Below, one piece after another: positions 16,381 through 25,274 of a DNA stretch of 32,516 nt; the first letter of the stretch is position 1, and every line of letters begins with the position of its first letter. Where the stretch lies: positions 1 to 32,516 of the forward strand of contig JAFEFU010000069.1 in assembly GCA_018240425.1 (NCBI GenBank), in the 5' to 3' direction. The notes beneath the pieces were generated by a model. The model searched no databases. It was not told the DNA's origin and saw only the letters and a program-made list of their open reading frames with translations. The stretch comes from Pseudomonadota bacterium. Lineage in GTDB: Bacteria > Pseudomonadota > Alphaproteobacteria > Rhodobacterales > Rhodobacteraceae. A program made the position numbers and the translations under genes.

Positions 16381-16595
16381 GGGCGCTATGTAGCGGCGGC
16401 GGGGCAGTGCGGCAAGGTGGCGCGCCGCTCGCCTGCCTGTGAACGGGGCGGCCGACGGTTCTATTGCCCCCGTCCGTTAAAAGAGACAATCTCGATCCGG
16501 CGGACCGATGGGCGGTCCGGGCCGGTCCCGACGCTGGCGCCGATCCGCGCCGGGTCGGTTCGGCGCGCGACCGGGAATCGGGCAGGGCAGGCGGG

Positions 16596-17792
16596 ATGGC
16601 GGCAATGCGGATCTACCTCGGCCTCGCGGCGGCCCTTGCGGTTGCGGCCATGCTGCTGCCGGACCTGCCGCGTCAGGCGGCGGGCGTCCTGGGCCTTGCG
16701 GCCGCCGAAGGATCGGACCCCCCTGCCCCCGCAGCAGGATCGAAGAAGGGCGGAACCTCCGGCCCGCCGCCGATCAGGGTCGAGGTCGCATCCGCCGCCG
16801 CCGGCAGCCTTCCCGTCCTGCGCCGGACGGTGGGAACCGTGGTGCCGGTCGCCTCGACGGCTCTGTCGAGCCTCGCGGCCGGAACGATTGCCGAGATCCG
16901 GGTCAGGGACGGGGCCGAGGTGAAGGCGGGCGAGGTGATCGCGCGGCTGGACGACCGGGCGGTGCGCGCCGCCCTCGACCGCGACATCGCCGCCGTGGCC
17001 CGCGACCAGGCCGCGCTCGACAATGCGAAATCCGCGCTCGCCCGGGCCCAGAACCTGATGTCCACCGGCAACGGCACCCAGCAGGCCCGCGACGACGCCA
17101 GCACCACCGAGCGCGAGGCCGAGGCGACGCTCGCGCTCGACCGGGCGACGATGGAGATCGACCAGGTGGCGCTCGACAACACCACCATCCGGGCGCCTTT
17201 CGACGGCCGGCTGGGCGCGGTCCTTCTGTCGCAGGGGGCCTATGTCGCGCCGGGAACCCCGATCGTCACCCTGACCCAGATGCGCCCTGTCCATGTCGAA
17301 TTCAGCCTGCCCGACACCGACCTCACCCTGATCCGTGCCGCGCTGGCCGCCGGCAGGCTGACCGTTGCCGTCCGCCCCCTCCAGGCGGCTGACGACAGCG
17401 CCGATGCGGTGACCGGGACGGTGCGGTTCATCGACAATGCGGTCGATCGCGCCTCGGGGACGCTGACGCTGCGGGCGGAACTGGCGAACGGCGACGAGGG
17501 GCTTTGGCCGGGCCAGCCGCTCGATGTCGAGGCGACGCTTGGCCAGGCCGAGGATCTGGTGATCGTGCCCTCGGTCGCGGTGCAGCCCGGCGCCTCGGGG
17601 CCGCAGGTCTTTGTCGTCGCCAAGGATGGAACCGTGGCCCGCCGTCCGGTGACGATCGCCCTGCGCTCGGGCGACCGGATCGGGCTGACGGGCGGACTGG
17701 CCGGGGGCGAGAACGTGGTGACCGAGGGGCAGCTGACCCTGACCGACGGGGCAAGGGTGACGGCAAGCCCGGCCCCCGGGGCCGCGCCGTGA
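16596..17792 (+). CDS. RND efflux periplasmic adaptor (membrane fusion) subunit
   Basis: The 398-residue HlyD/AcrA-type adaptor joins an RND pump to an outer-membrane channel. It opens with a hydrophobic signal anchor (residues 4-23) and a flexible Gly/Pro/Ser stretch. The two lipoyl half-motifs are at about 88-120 (SSLAAGTIAEIRVRDG) and 197-228 (TTIRAPFDGRLGAVLLSQG), separated by an Ala/Asp-rich coiled-coil hairpin. The beta-barrel and membrane-proximal domains follow. The ATG at 16596 follows a purine-rich stretch; an ATG at 16605 is an alternative. The stop overlaps the permease start by 4 bp. No TolC-like gene is in the window. Confidence 0.92.
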   Translation: MAAMRIYLGLAAALAVAAMLLPDLPRQAAGVLGLAAAEGSDPPAPAAGSKKGGTSGPPPIRVEVASAAAGSLPVLRRTVGTVVPVASTALSSLAAGTIAEIRVRDGAEVKAGEVIARLDDRAVRAALDRDIAAVARDQAALDNAKSALARAQNLMSTGNGTQQARDDASTTEREAEATLALDRATMEIDQVALDNTTIRAPFDGRLGAVLLSQGAYVAPGTPIVTLTQMRPVHVEFSLPDTDLTLIRAALAAGRLTVAVRPLQAADDSADAVTGTVRFIDNAVDRASGTLTLRAELANGDEGLWPGQPLDVEATLGQAEDLVIVPSVAVQPGASGPQVFVVAKDGTVARRPVTIALRSGDRIGLTGGLAGGENVVTEGQLTLTDGARVTASPAPGAAP

Positions 17793-20700
17793 GCATCTCG
17801 GCGATCTTCATCCGCCGGCCGGTGGCGACGATCCTGCTGATGGTGGGCATCCTCGGGGCGGGGTCGATCGCCTACACCAAGCTGCCGGTCGCCGCCCTGC
17901 CCCGCGCCGACTTTCCGACGATCAGCGTCTCGGCCCAGCTGGCCGGCGCCTCGCCCGACACGATGGCCTCGTCGGTCGCCACCCCGCTCATCAAGCAGTT
18001 CCAGACCATCGCCGGCATCGACACGATCTCGGCCAGCTCCTCGCTGGGTTCGACCCAGATCTCGATCCAGTTCGACCTCGGGCGCAACATCGACGCGGCG
18101 GCGGCCGACATCCAGGCGGCGATCGCGCGGGCCCAGCGGCAGCTTCCCTCGAACATGACCACGCCGCCGAGCTATCGCAAGTCGAACCCCGCCGATGCGC
18201 CGATCCTGATCCTGGCGCTGACCAGCGACCAGGCCGAACTGACGCGGATGGACGATCTGGCGCAGAACGTGGTCTCGCCGGCGCTGTCCACGATCTCGGG
18301 CGTCGCGCAGGCGCAGGTGTTCGGCTCCAAGACCTACGCGGTCCGGGTGGAGGCCGACCCCGAGCGGCTGGACAGCCGGGGCCTGGCGCTGAACGATCTG
18401 GTGGCGGCCCTGAAGGCCGCCAATGCCCAGACCCCGGTGGGAACCCTGATCGGCCCGTCACAGGCCATGACCATCGACGTGCCGACCCAGCGCACGAACG
18501 CCGCCGACTTCGCAAGCCTCGTCATCGCCCAGCCCGGCGGGCGGGTGGTGCGCCTGTCGGACGTGGCCCGGGTTGTCGACAGCATCGAGAATCCCAATCA
18601 GGGCAGCTGGCTGGACGGCACCCCGTCGATCGTCCTCGGCGTCTTCCGCCAGCCCGACGCGAACACGGTCGCGGTCGTCGACGCGGTGCGGGCGGAACTG
18701 CCGAAGATCGAGGCCGGGCTGCCGGCGGGGATGCATGTGAGCGTCCTCAACGACGCCTCGGTCTCGATCCGCCATGCGGTCAGCGAGGTGCAGAAGACCT
18801 TTGCCCTGACCATCGGCCTGGTGATCCTGGTGATCTTCCTGTTCCTGCGCCGGCTCCGCGCGACGCTGATCCCGGCGCTCGCGGTGCCCCTGTCGCTGGT
18901 GGCGACCTTCGCGGGCATGTATTTCCTTGGCTATTCGATCGACAACATCTCGCTTCTGGGGCTGACGCTGTCGGTGGGCCTTGTCGTCGATGACGCGATC
19001 GTCATGCTCGAAAACATCATCCGCCGGGTCGAGCATGGCGAGCCGCCGATGCAGGCGGCGCTGAACGGCAGCGCCGAGATCACCGGCACCATCATCTCGA
19101 TGTCGCTGTCGCTGGTCGCGGTGTTCCTGCCGATCCTCCTGATGGGCGGTGTCGTCGGGCGCATCCTCAACGAGTTCGGCGTGGTCGTGACCATCGCCAT
19201 CCTCTCGTCGGCGGTGGTGTCGCTGACCATCTCGCCGATGCTTGCCGCGCGCCTGCCCCGGTCCGAGACCGTGCCGGCCCCGGCCACCTCGGCCGCGGCG
19301 CGGATGACCCGGGCCTACGGGCGCGCGGTTGGCTGGTGCCTGCGCCACCCGGCCCCGATCCTCGCCCTCTTCGTCGTGACCACCATCGCCTCGGGCTATG
19401 TCTATTCCCGCCTGCCGCGCAGCTTCCTTCCAACCGAGGACACCGGCATCCTCAACATCTCGACCCAGGCCCGCCAGGACATCTCGTTCCAGGCGATGAA
19501 GGTGCTTCAGGCCGAGGTCGCCGCGGCAGTCGCCCGCGACCCGGCCGTCGATCATGTCGTGTCGAACCAGGGCGGAAGCTTCAACTCGGGCTCGCTCTTC
19601 GTCCAGCTGAAGCCACAGGGGGACCGGCCGCCGCTTGACCAGACGCTGACAAGCCTGCGCAGGTCGCTGGCACAGATCGCGGGCGTGCGCAGCTTCATCA
19701 CCCCGCAGCAGAGCCTGCGCCTGACCGGACGCAGCTCGCAAAGCCAGTATCAGGTGGTGTTGCAGGCGCTGGATGCCCAGCTTGCGCGTGACTGGTCCGA
19801 CCGGCTGCGGGCGGCGATGCAGGCCGACAGCGCCACCTTCGTCGATGTGGCCTCGGACCTCCAGGATGGCGCGCTGCAGGCCCGCGTCGATGTCGACCGC
19901 GACCGCGCCGCGACGCTCGGCGTTTCGCCCGACATCCTGCGCAGCACGCTTCAGGCCGCCTTCGGCAGTCTGGTCGCCACCCAGATCCAGACCACTGGCA
20001 ACAGCTATGACGTGATCATCGAGCTTGACCCCAACCGCGACTGGAGCGAACAGACCCTGGCCGGGCTGCGCATTCCCTCGGCCGGCGGCACGCTGGTGCC
20101 CCTGTCAAGCTTCGCCACCGTCAGCCGCGCCTCGGGGCCGGTCAGCGTCAACCAGACCGGCCAGCTCGCCTCGGTCACGCTGTCGTTCAACCTGCCCGAG
20201 GGCGTGTCGCTCGGGACCGCGACGGCCAGGGTCCAGACGCTGCGCGGCCAGATCGGAATGCCCTCGTCGGTGACAACCGGCCTGGCAGGGACCGCGCAGC
20301 TTTTCCAGCAGGCGACCGACAACACCGGCCTGCTGATCGCCGCCGCCGTCCTGACCATCTACGTCGTCCTCGGCGTCCTCTATGAAAGCTTCGTCCATCC
20401 CCTGACCATCCTGTCGGGCCTGCCGTCGGCGGCCCTCGGGGCGCTGCTTGCGCTGTGGGTCTGGGGGCTGGACTTCTCGATCATCGCGCTGATCGGGCTG
20501 CTGATGCTGATCGGCATCGTCAAGAAAAACGCGATCATGATGATCGACGTGGCGCTCGACCTCCGACGGCGCGAGGGGCGCCCGGCGGCCGAGGCCATCC
20601 ACGAGGCCGCCGTCCGCCGCCTGAGGCCGATCATGATGACGACCTTCGCCGCCCTTCTTTCGGCGCTGCCCATCGCGCTTGGCAGCGGTGCCGGCGCCGA

Positions 20701-20890
20701 ACTGCGCCAGCCGCTCGGCGTCGCGGTGGTGGGCGGCCTGCTGGTCAGCCAGGCGCTGACCCTTTTCATCACGCCGGTGATCTTCGTCAGCCTCGAGGCG
20801 ATCGCCGCGCGCCTGCGCCGGCGCAGGGGACCGGCGCCGGTGGCCGCGCCCGAGGACGCGGCCGCCCTGCGCGCCCGCGCCGACGCCTGA
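17789..20890 (+). CDS. RND efflux permease, MdtB/MdtC-like
   Basis: The 1033-residue inner-membrane pump has the normal RND length and layout: an N-terminal helix (FIRRPVATILLMVGILG), two large periplasmic loops and twelve helices in two halves. The proton-relay pair Asp401-Asp402 lies in helix 4 (VGLVVDDAIVMLENI) and the lysine of helix 10 in MLIGIVKKNAIMMID. The sequence resembles the multidrug (HAE1) branch rather than metal pumps. The GTG start overlaps the adaptor stop as GTGA, showing coupled translation. It ends 18 bp from the convergent ABC permease gene. Export substrates are unknown. Confidence 0.94.
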   Translation: MSISAIFIRRPVATILLMVGILGAGSIAYTKLPVAALPRADFPTISVSAQLAGASPDTMASSVATPLIKQFQTIAGIDTISASSSLGSTQISIQFDLGRNIDAAAADIQAAIARAQRQLPSNMTTPPSYRKSNPADAPILILALTSDQAELTRMDDLAQNVVSPALSTISGVAQAQVFGSKTYAVRVEADPERLDSRGLALNDLVAALKAANAQTPVGTLIGPSQAMTIDVPTQRTNAADFASLVIAQPGGRVVRLSDVARVVDSIENPNQGSWLDGTPSIVLGVFRQPDANTVAVVDAVRAELPKIEAGLPAGMHVSVLNDASVSIRHAVSEVQKTFALTIGLVILVIFLFLRRLRATLIPALAVPLSLVATFAGMYFLGYSIDNISLLGLTLSVGLVVDDAIVMLENIIRRVEHGEPPMQAALNGSAEITGTIISMSLSLVAVFLPILLMGGVVGRILNEFGVVVTIAILSSAVVSLTISPMLAARLPRSETVPAPATSAAARMTRAYGRAVGWCLRHPAPILALFVVTTIASGYVYSRLPRSFLPTEDTGILNISTQARQDISFQAMKVLQAEVAAAVARDPAVDHVVSNQGGSFNSGSLFVQLKPQGDRPPLDQTLTSLRRSLAQIAGVRSFITPQQSLRLTGRSSQSQYQVVLQALDAQLARDWSDRLRAAMQADSATFVDVASDLQDGALQARVDVDRDRAATLGVSPDILRSTLQAAFGSLVATQIQTTGNSYDVIIELDPNRDWSEQTLAGLRIPSAGGTLVPLSSFATVSRASGPVSVNQTGQLASVTLSFNLPEGVSLGTATARVQTLRGQIGMPSSVTTGLAGTAQLFQQATDNTGLLIAAAVLTIYVVLGVLYESFVHPLTILSGLPSAALGALLALWVWGLDFSIIALIGLLMLIGIVKKNAIMMIDVALDLRRREGRPAAEAIHEAAVRRLRPIMMTTFAALLSALPIALGSGAGAELRQPLGVAVVGGLLVSQALTLFITPVIFVSLEAIAARLRRRRGPAPVAAPEDAAALRARADA

Positions 20891-20915
20891 TCCGCCCCGC
20901 CGCGACCGTCAGGCG
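20884..20915. terminator. Hairpin between the convergent RND and ABC permease genes
   Basis: Inverted 7-bp arms CGCCTGA (20884-20890) and TCAGGCG (20909-20915) contain the two facing stop codons and enclose an 18-nt spacer. A second possible stem (CCGCCG and CGGCGG) overlaps it. There is no T-run, so a terminator role is only tentative. Confidence 0.35.
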
Positions 20916-21631
20916 GCGGCGGGCGCCGCCGCGATCCCGGCCCCCGTCAGCGGCCGCGTGTGGCGCATCAGGCGCCATTCGAGCAGGCGGACGGCGCCGG
21001 TCAGCACGAGGTTGAACAGAAGGTAGATCGCCCCGGCGATGGCGAAGACCTCGAAGATCGCGTAGGTCTGGCTCATCAGGCGCTTGGCGTGGCCGGTGAT
21101 CTCGAGAACCGTGATGGTCGAGGCGAGGCTCGAGCCCTTGGCGATGAGGATCAGTTCGTTGCCATAGGCCGGCAGCGCCTGGCGAAGCGCCAGAGGAAAG
21201 ACGATGCGGCGGAAGGCCAGCCATTTCGACATGCCGCAGGCCTGGGCGGCCTCGGTCACGCCCGCGGGCACCGACATCAGACCGCCGCGCAGGATCTCGG
21301 ACGTATAGGCGGCGGTGTTCAGCGCCAGCGCCAGCACCGCGCAGCGCGAACCCTCGCTGAACAGCCACCACAGGGCCGGTGTGTCGCGGATGAAGGCGAA
21401 TTCGCCCAGCCCGTAGTAGAAGAGGAACAGCTGCACCAGGAGCGGGGTTCCGCGAAAGAGGGTGCTGTAGGCCTTGGCGAAGCCCGCAGCCACGCGGCTG
21501 CCCGACAGCCGCATGAGCGCGAGGCCGAGGCCGAGGTGAAAGCCTGCCAGGGCCGACAGGCCGGTCAGCACGACGGTGACGATGAGGCCCGACATGAGCC
21601 GTGGCACGCTTTGCTGGATGAGATCCCACAT
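20909..21631 (-). CDS. Polar amino acid ABC transporter permease (HisM/ArtM type)
   Basis: The 240-residue membrane protein has five to six helices and the EAA loop that docks the ATPase (EAAQACGMSKWLAFRRIVFP). The sequence YSTLFRGTPLLVQLFLFYYGLG is diagnostic of the polar-amino-acid permease branch. It is the last gene of the eight-gene operon and starts 2 bp after the stop of the partner permease. The two permeases would form a heterodimer with the binding protein encoded upstream and the ATPase half of the fusion protein. Confidence 0.92.
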   Translation of the reverse strand: MWDLIQQSVPRLMSGLIVTVVLTGLSALAGFHLGLGLALMRLSGSRVAAGFAKAYSTLFRGTPLLVQLFLFYYGLGEFAFIRDTPALWWLFSEGSRCAVLALALNTAAYTSEILRGGLMSVPAGVTEAAQACGMSKWLAFRRIVFPLALRQALPAYGNELILIAKGSSLASTITVLEITGHAKRLMSQTYAIFEVFAIAGAIYLLFNLVLTGAVRLLEWRLMRHTRPLTGAGIAAAPAAA

Positions 21632-21633
21632 GG

Positions 21634-22341
21634 TCAGCCCCTCTGGCGCAGGCGCAGCAGGCGTTCGGCCAGGTCAAAGCCTGTCTGGCTGATCAGGGTG
21701 ATCGCCAGATAGACCGCCGCCGCAATGACATAGAAGATGAACGGGTGGCGGGTGGACCCCGCCCCGACATAGGAGACGCGCATCAGTTCGGCGAGCCCGG
21801 TGACCGAAACGAGCGCGGTATCCTTGATCGTGGTCTGCCAGACGTTGTTCAGCCCCGGCACAGCGATACGCAGCATCTGCGGGGCGATGATCCGGCGGAA
21901 GATGCGGCCGCCCGGCAGACCGAGGGCGCGCGCGGCCTCGACATGGCCCTTGGGGATCGCGGCCAGCGCCCCGCGGATCACCTCGGTCGCATAGGCCGAG
22001 GCGATGGCGCCGATCGCCACCACCGCGACGATGAAGGCAAAGCCGCCCTGGGCCAGATCGGCAAAGCCGAAGGCGCGGGCGACATTGGTGACAAACTCGA
22101 CCGAGGAAAAGAACAGGAGATAGATGATAAGGAGTTCCGGCACCCCCCGCACCACCGTGGTATAGAGATCGACGGCCCATTCCAGAACCGGCACGCGCCG
22201 CCATTTGATCAGGCCGAAGACCGTCCCGATGACCAGCCCCATCAGCATGGCAAGAACGCCGACCGCGACGGTCAGCGCCGCGCCTTGCAGGATCGCGCCG
22301 ACCCAGCCGTCCCGCCAGACGTTGGCAAAACCGAATTCCAT
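21634..22341 (-). CDS. Polar amino acid ABC transporter permease (HisQ/ArtQ type)
   Basis: The 235-residue membrane protein pairs with the following permease. The hallmark VVRGVPELLIIYLLFF segment and the EAA loop EAARALGLPGGRIFRRIIAPQ are present. I chose the ATG at 22341, giving MEFGFANVW; the frame reaches an earlier ATG at 22362 with no better ribosome site. It is separated from the binding-protein gene by 85 bp that contain a strong GC hairpin, which may lower permease expression relative to the binding protein. Confidence 0.92.
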   Translation of the reverse strand: MEFGFANVWRDGWVGAILQGAALTVAVGVLAMLMGLVIGTVFGLIKWRRVPVLEWAVDLYTTVVRGVPELLIIYLLFFSSVEFVTNVARAFGFADLAQGGFAFIVAVVAIGAIASAYATEVIRGALAAIPKGHVEAARALGLPGGRIFRRIIAPQMLRIAVPGLNNVWQTTIKDTALVSVTGLAELMRVSYVGAGSTRHPFIFYVIAAAVYLAITLISQTGFDLAERLLRLRQRG

Positions 22342-22382
22342 CTTCCGCCTTCCCCGATCCAACCTTCCCCGGCACCGCTGAA

Positions 22383-22413
22383 CGGGCCGGGCGCCCCCCG
22401 GACGCCCGGCCCG
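22383..22413. promoter_or_regulatory. Intercistronic stem-loop between binding-protein and permease genes
   Basis: A perfect 11-bp inverted repeat (CGGGCCGGGCG and CGCCCGGCCCG) with a 9-nt loop sits just after the binding-protein stop codon. There is no T-run. Such stem-loops after binding-protein genes are known to protect the upstream mRNA from 3' decay and raise binding-protein output over permeases; that role is inferred here. Confidence 0.6.
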
Positions 22414-22426
22414 CGAGTGTCTTGCG

Positions 22427-23221
22427 TCACTGGCAGGGGCGCGAAATGTCCATGCCGAACCACTTCTGGCTGGACTTGGCGATCGAGCCGTCGGCGATCA
22501 GTTCGCACAGGGCCTTGTCGATCTTGCCCTTCAGCTCGGTGTCGTCCTTGCGGATGCCGACCCCGATGCCCATGCCCAACGAATCGTCGTAGCTGCTGTT
22601 GATGTTGACATCGACCAGCTGGAAGTTGGCGCCATCGGGCTTTTTCAGGAAGTCCTGCAGCGCCGAGACATCGGCAAAGCCCGCGTCGATGCGGCCGTTG
22701 GCCAGGTCAATCTCCATCTGGTCAAGCGTGTCGTAGGTGCGCAGGTCGGCGCCGGGTGCCTTCTTTTCCATGAAATGCGCATGGGTGGTGCCGGCCTGCA
22801 CCCCGACCTTGTGGCCCGCCATCTTCTCGAGCAGCGTCGGGATGTCCTTGATGTCGGCCAGGTCCGAGCCCTTGGGCACGACGACCATGTTGGCCAGTTC
22901 GGCATAGCCGACCGAGAAGTTGATCTCTTCCAGCCGTTTCTTGGTGATCGACATGCCCGAGATGATCACGTCGAACTGCTTGGCCTTCAGCGCGGGGATC
23001 AGCCCGTCGAACGCCTGGACGACGAACCTGCAGTCCATCTCCAGCTTCTTGCACAGCATCGCGCCGACATCGGCGTCAAAGCCGGTGACATTGCCGTTGG
23101 CATCGGCCATCGACCACGGCGGGTATTCGCCTTCGGTGCCGATGGCCAGCGTGCCCGCCGCCGCCGCCATCGTCGGGCCGAGCGCAAGGCAGGCAAGAAG
23201 CGAGAAGAGTTTCAGTTTCAT
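22427..23221 (-). CDS. ABC transporter periplasmic amino-acid-binding protein
   Basis: The 264-residue family-3 solute-binding protein (SBP_bac_3) has a signal peptide cleaved near AAAA-GTLAIG, then the family opening TEGEYPPWSMADANGNVTGFDADVG, the LIPALKAKQFDVIISGMSIT hinge region, the VGVQAGTTHAHFMEK strand and GRIDAGFADVSAL. The Lys/Arg/Orn-binding subclass is the closest by eye, but ligand residues were not established. Two cysteines at the C-terminal side (ALCELIAD, SRPCQ) could form a disulfide. It is the periplasmic receptor of the transporter completed by the two permeases and the fused ATPase. Confidence 0.92.
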   Translation of the reverse strand: MKLKLFSLLACLALGPTMAAAAGTLAIGTEGEYPPWSMADANGNVTGFDADVGAMLCKKLEMDCRFVVQAFDGLIPALKAKQFDVIISGMSITKKRLEEINFSVGYAELANMVVVPKGSDLADIKDIPTLLEKMAGHKVGVQAGTTHAHFMEKKAPGADLRTYDTLDQMEIDLANGRIDAGFADVSALQDFLKKPDGANFQLVDVNINSSYDDSLGMGIGVGIRKDDTELKGKIDKALCELIADGSIAKSSQKWFGMDISRPCQ

Positions 23222-23250
23222 GTGCGTCTCCTTGTTGGTGGTCTGTCAGT

Positions 23251-23275
23251 CCGCCCCCGTCCGCGCGGAGGGCGG
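23251..23275. promoter_or_regulatory. Hairpin between the fusion gene and the binding-protein gene
   Basis: Outer arms CCGCCC and GGGCGG enclose a 3-nt bulge and the self-complementary TCCGCGCGGA, giving a bulged GC-rich stem in the 61-bp gap. It may separate the catabolic and transport portions of the transcript by processing or partial termination. No T-run follows. Confidence 0.4.
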
Positions 23276-23282
23276 TTCGGCT

Positions 23283-25274
23283 TCAGAAGATGCGGGCCAG
23301 GAACTGGCGCAGCCGCTCTGAACGGGGGTGGCCGAAGAGATCGGCCGGAGTTCCTTCTTCCTCGACCCGGCCCTGATGCAGGAACTGCACCCGGTGCGAG
23401 ACCTCGCGGGCGAACTGCATCTCGTGGGTCACGAGGATCATGGTGTTGCCCTCCTCGGCCAGCTGGCGGATCACACGCAGCACCTCGCCCACAAGTTCGG
23501 GGTCCAGGGCCGAGGTCGGTTCGTCAAACAGCATGACCCGGGGGCGCATGGCCAGCGTGCGGGCGATGGCGGCGCGCTGCTGCTGGCCGCCGGACAGCTG
23601 GCCGGGATAATAGGCGTGGCGGTCCGACAGGCCGACCTTCTTCAGCAGGTCATGGGCATGGGCGACGGCATCGGCGCGCCCCTCCTTCAGGACATGGACC
23701 GGCGCCTCGATCAGGTTCTCGAGCACGGTCATGTGCGGCCAGAGGTTGAAATTCTGAAAGACCATGCCGACCCGCGCCCGGATGCGCTCGATCTGGCGCA
23801 TGTCGGCGGGGACGGTGCGGCCGGGGGCCACCTGCTTCAGCCGCACCAGCTCGCCGTCGATGAGGACGCGGCCGCTCGACGGCTGTTCAAGCAGGTTCAC
23901 GCAGCGCAGGAGCGTGCTTTTCCCCGAACCCGAGGAGCCAATCATCGACACGACCTCGCCGGCGCGGGCGACAAGGTCGACGCCCTTCAGCACCTCGTGC
24001 TGGCCGAAGGACTTGTGCAGGTCGTGCACCTCGACCGCGGGCGGCCGCTCGGCCGGGGCCGCGGCGGCCACGATGGTCGCGGGCGCCGCCTGGGCCGGAG
24101 GCCGCGCCCGCCCTTTGGCCGCGGGCTGCGCAGCCAGCGCCTGGCGCGCGCGCTCGATATGGCGCAGCGTCGTGGCAAGGCAGGTCGCCTGCCAGTCGGC
24201 GTCGGCGGGGATGAAGGCCGCGCACAGGTTGTCCTTGATCCGCCGGCCGAGGGCGCTCTCGGGCTTGCCATGCAGATGCAGCCAGTTGTCGTCCTGAACG
24301 GCCGCCATCATCCGCGCCTGGTCGAGCGTGCCGCATTCCACGACCAGCGGCAGCACCCGCGCCCCGGACAGCGCCAGGCGGACGGCATCGGACACATAGC
24401 CTGCCGCACCGGCCGCGATCCCTGTTTCGGTGGTGGCCTGCGGTCCGGTCAGGACCGGCAGCAGCGCCGGGCCGAAGATCTCGTCACCCCAGGCCAGCCC
24501 GGGATGGTCGGTCGACGCGACCGACAGAAGCGCCGGATAGCCATAGGGCCCCGCGCCGGTGTGAAGGTCGAAGGCGACCACCTGCCGCGCCGCGCCGCAG
24601 AACCGCGAAAGGATTTCGCGGAGCGTGCGGTTCGACCAGACCGGCCCGGCCCCGCCGTAGAAGAGCCCGTCGGCAAACCGGTACTGCCCGGCCTCGATCA
24701 CGGACGAGAGCCCGACCTGGCCAAGCTCTGCGCGCGCCCCGGCAAGGGTCTCGTCGGCGCGCTGGCGCTCGGGCCCTTCCCATTCGGCGCAGACCAGCGC
24801 CGGGTGCAGCCGGGCGTAGCCGGGGTTTTCCGGCGGGCTGGCGGTCCAGCCAATGAAGTTGCGGTTCAGATCGACATTGTCCTCGTTCACCCGGCGGTCC
24901 CAGGCTGCGCCCCAGGGGTTCAGGAGGTGGACAAGGACAAGCGCCATGTCCTCGGGCAGGTTCGCCGCGCGCTGCCCTTCCAGCCAGGCGCTCTGGCAGG
25001 CCGAGCCATAGGCCCCCTCGACGCCGTGCGTGCCGGACACGATCAGCAGCACCCTCGATGCGTCGGCCGGCCCGAGAAGCGCCACGTCGGTCGAGAGCGG
25101 CCCGCCGTCCGGCCCGTGGAGCGGGTGGGCAAAGCGCGTGACCGCCGCCCCCGCCGCCTCGGCCGCGGCAAGAAAGCGCGCCTGCATGGCGGCGTAGCCG
25201 CGCGGAAACGATCCGCCTCCGGCGGGTCCAGCCTTCTCGGGCGCGGGCAGGCTGGCCTTGGTCCGTTCCATCAT
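23283..25274 (-). CDS. Fusion of DUF2817 M14-type metallohydrolase and amino-acid ABC transporter ATPase
   Basis: One 663-residue frame joins two normally separate proteins. Residues 24-380 are a DUF2817 (M14-type zinc peptidase/deacylase) domain with its site intact: His83 and Glu86 ([11 protein letters not shown]), Asn137-Arg138 (VDLNRNF), His238 ([11 protein letters not shown]) and Glu313 (VVECGTLD). Residues 383-412 are an Ala/Pro-rich linker. Residues 413-663 are a full HisP/GlnQ-type ATPase with Walker A 446-454 (GSSGSGKST), Q-loop Gln507, signature LSGGQ 560-564, Walker B 580-586 (VMLFDEP) and His617. No stop or start codon interrupts the linker. The start overlaps the flavoprotein stop as ATGA. 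No other ATPase is in the operon, so this must energise the permeases. There is no signal peptide, so the hydrolase should lie at the cytoplasmic mouth of the importer. Confidence 0.88.
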   Translation of the reverse strand: MMERTKASLPAPEKAGPAGGGSFPRGYAAMQARFLAAAEAAGAAVTRFAHPLHGPDGGPLSTDVALLGPADASRVLLIVSGTHGVEGAYGSACQSAWLEGQRAANLPEDMALVLVHLLNPWGAAWDRRVNEDNVDLNRNFIGWTASPPENPGYARLHPALVCAEWEGPERQRADETLAGARAELGQVGLSSVIEAGQYRFADGLFYGGAGPVWSNRTLREILSRFCGAARQVVAFDLHTGAGPYGYPALLSVASTDHPGLAWGDEIFGPALLPVLTGPQATTETGIAAGAAGYVSDAVRLALSGARVLPLVVECGTLDQARMMAAVQDDNWLHLHGKPESALGRRIKDNLCAAFIPADADWQATCLATTLRHIERARQALAAQPAAKGRARPPAQAAPATIVAAAAPAERPPAVEVHDLHKSFGQHEVLKGVDLVARAGEVVSMIGSSGSGKSTLLRCVNLLEQPSSGRVLIDGELVRLKQVAPGRTVPADMRQIERIRARVGMVFQNFNLWPHMTVLENLIEAPVHVLKEGRADAVAHAHDLLKKVGLSDRHAYYPGQLSGGQQQRAAIARTLAMRPRVMLFDEPTSALDPELVGEVLRVIRQLAEEGNTMILVTHEMQFAREVSHRVQFLHQGRVEEEGTPADLFGHPRSERLRQFLARIF

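Noticed and set aside
18458..19741. A 427-codon minus-strand frame opposite the RND permease
   Set aside because: Extremely His/Arg/Asp/Gln-rich translation without hydrophobic segments or motifs; shadow of the permease.
23283..25274. Possibility that the hydrolase-ATPase fusion is a sequencing or frameshift artefact
   Set aside because: Both domains are in the same frame, the linker looks like a natural Ala/Pro linker, and no start codon with a ribosome site exists at the head of the ATPase domain. A compensating error cannot be excluded without reads.
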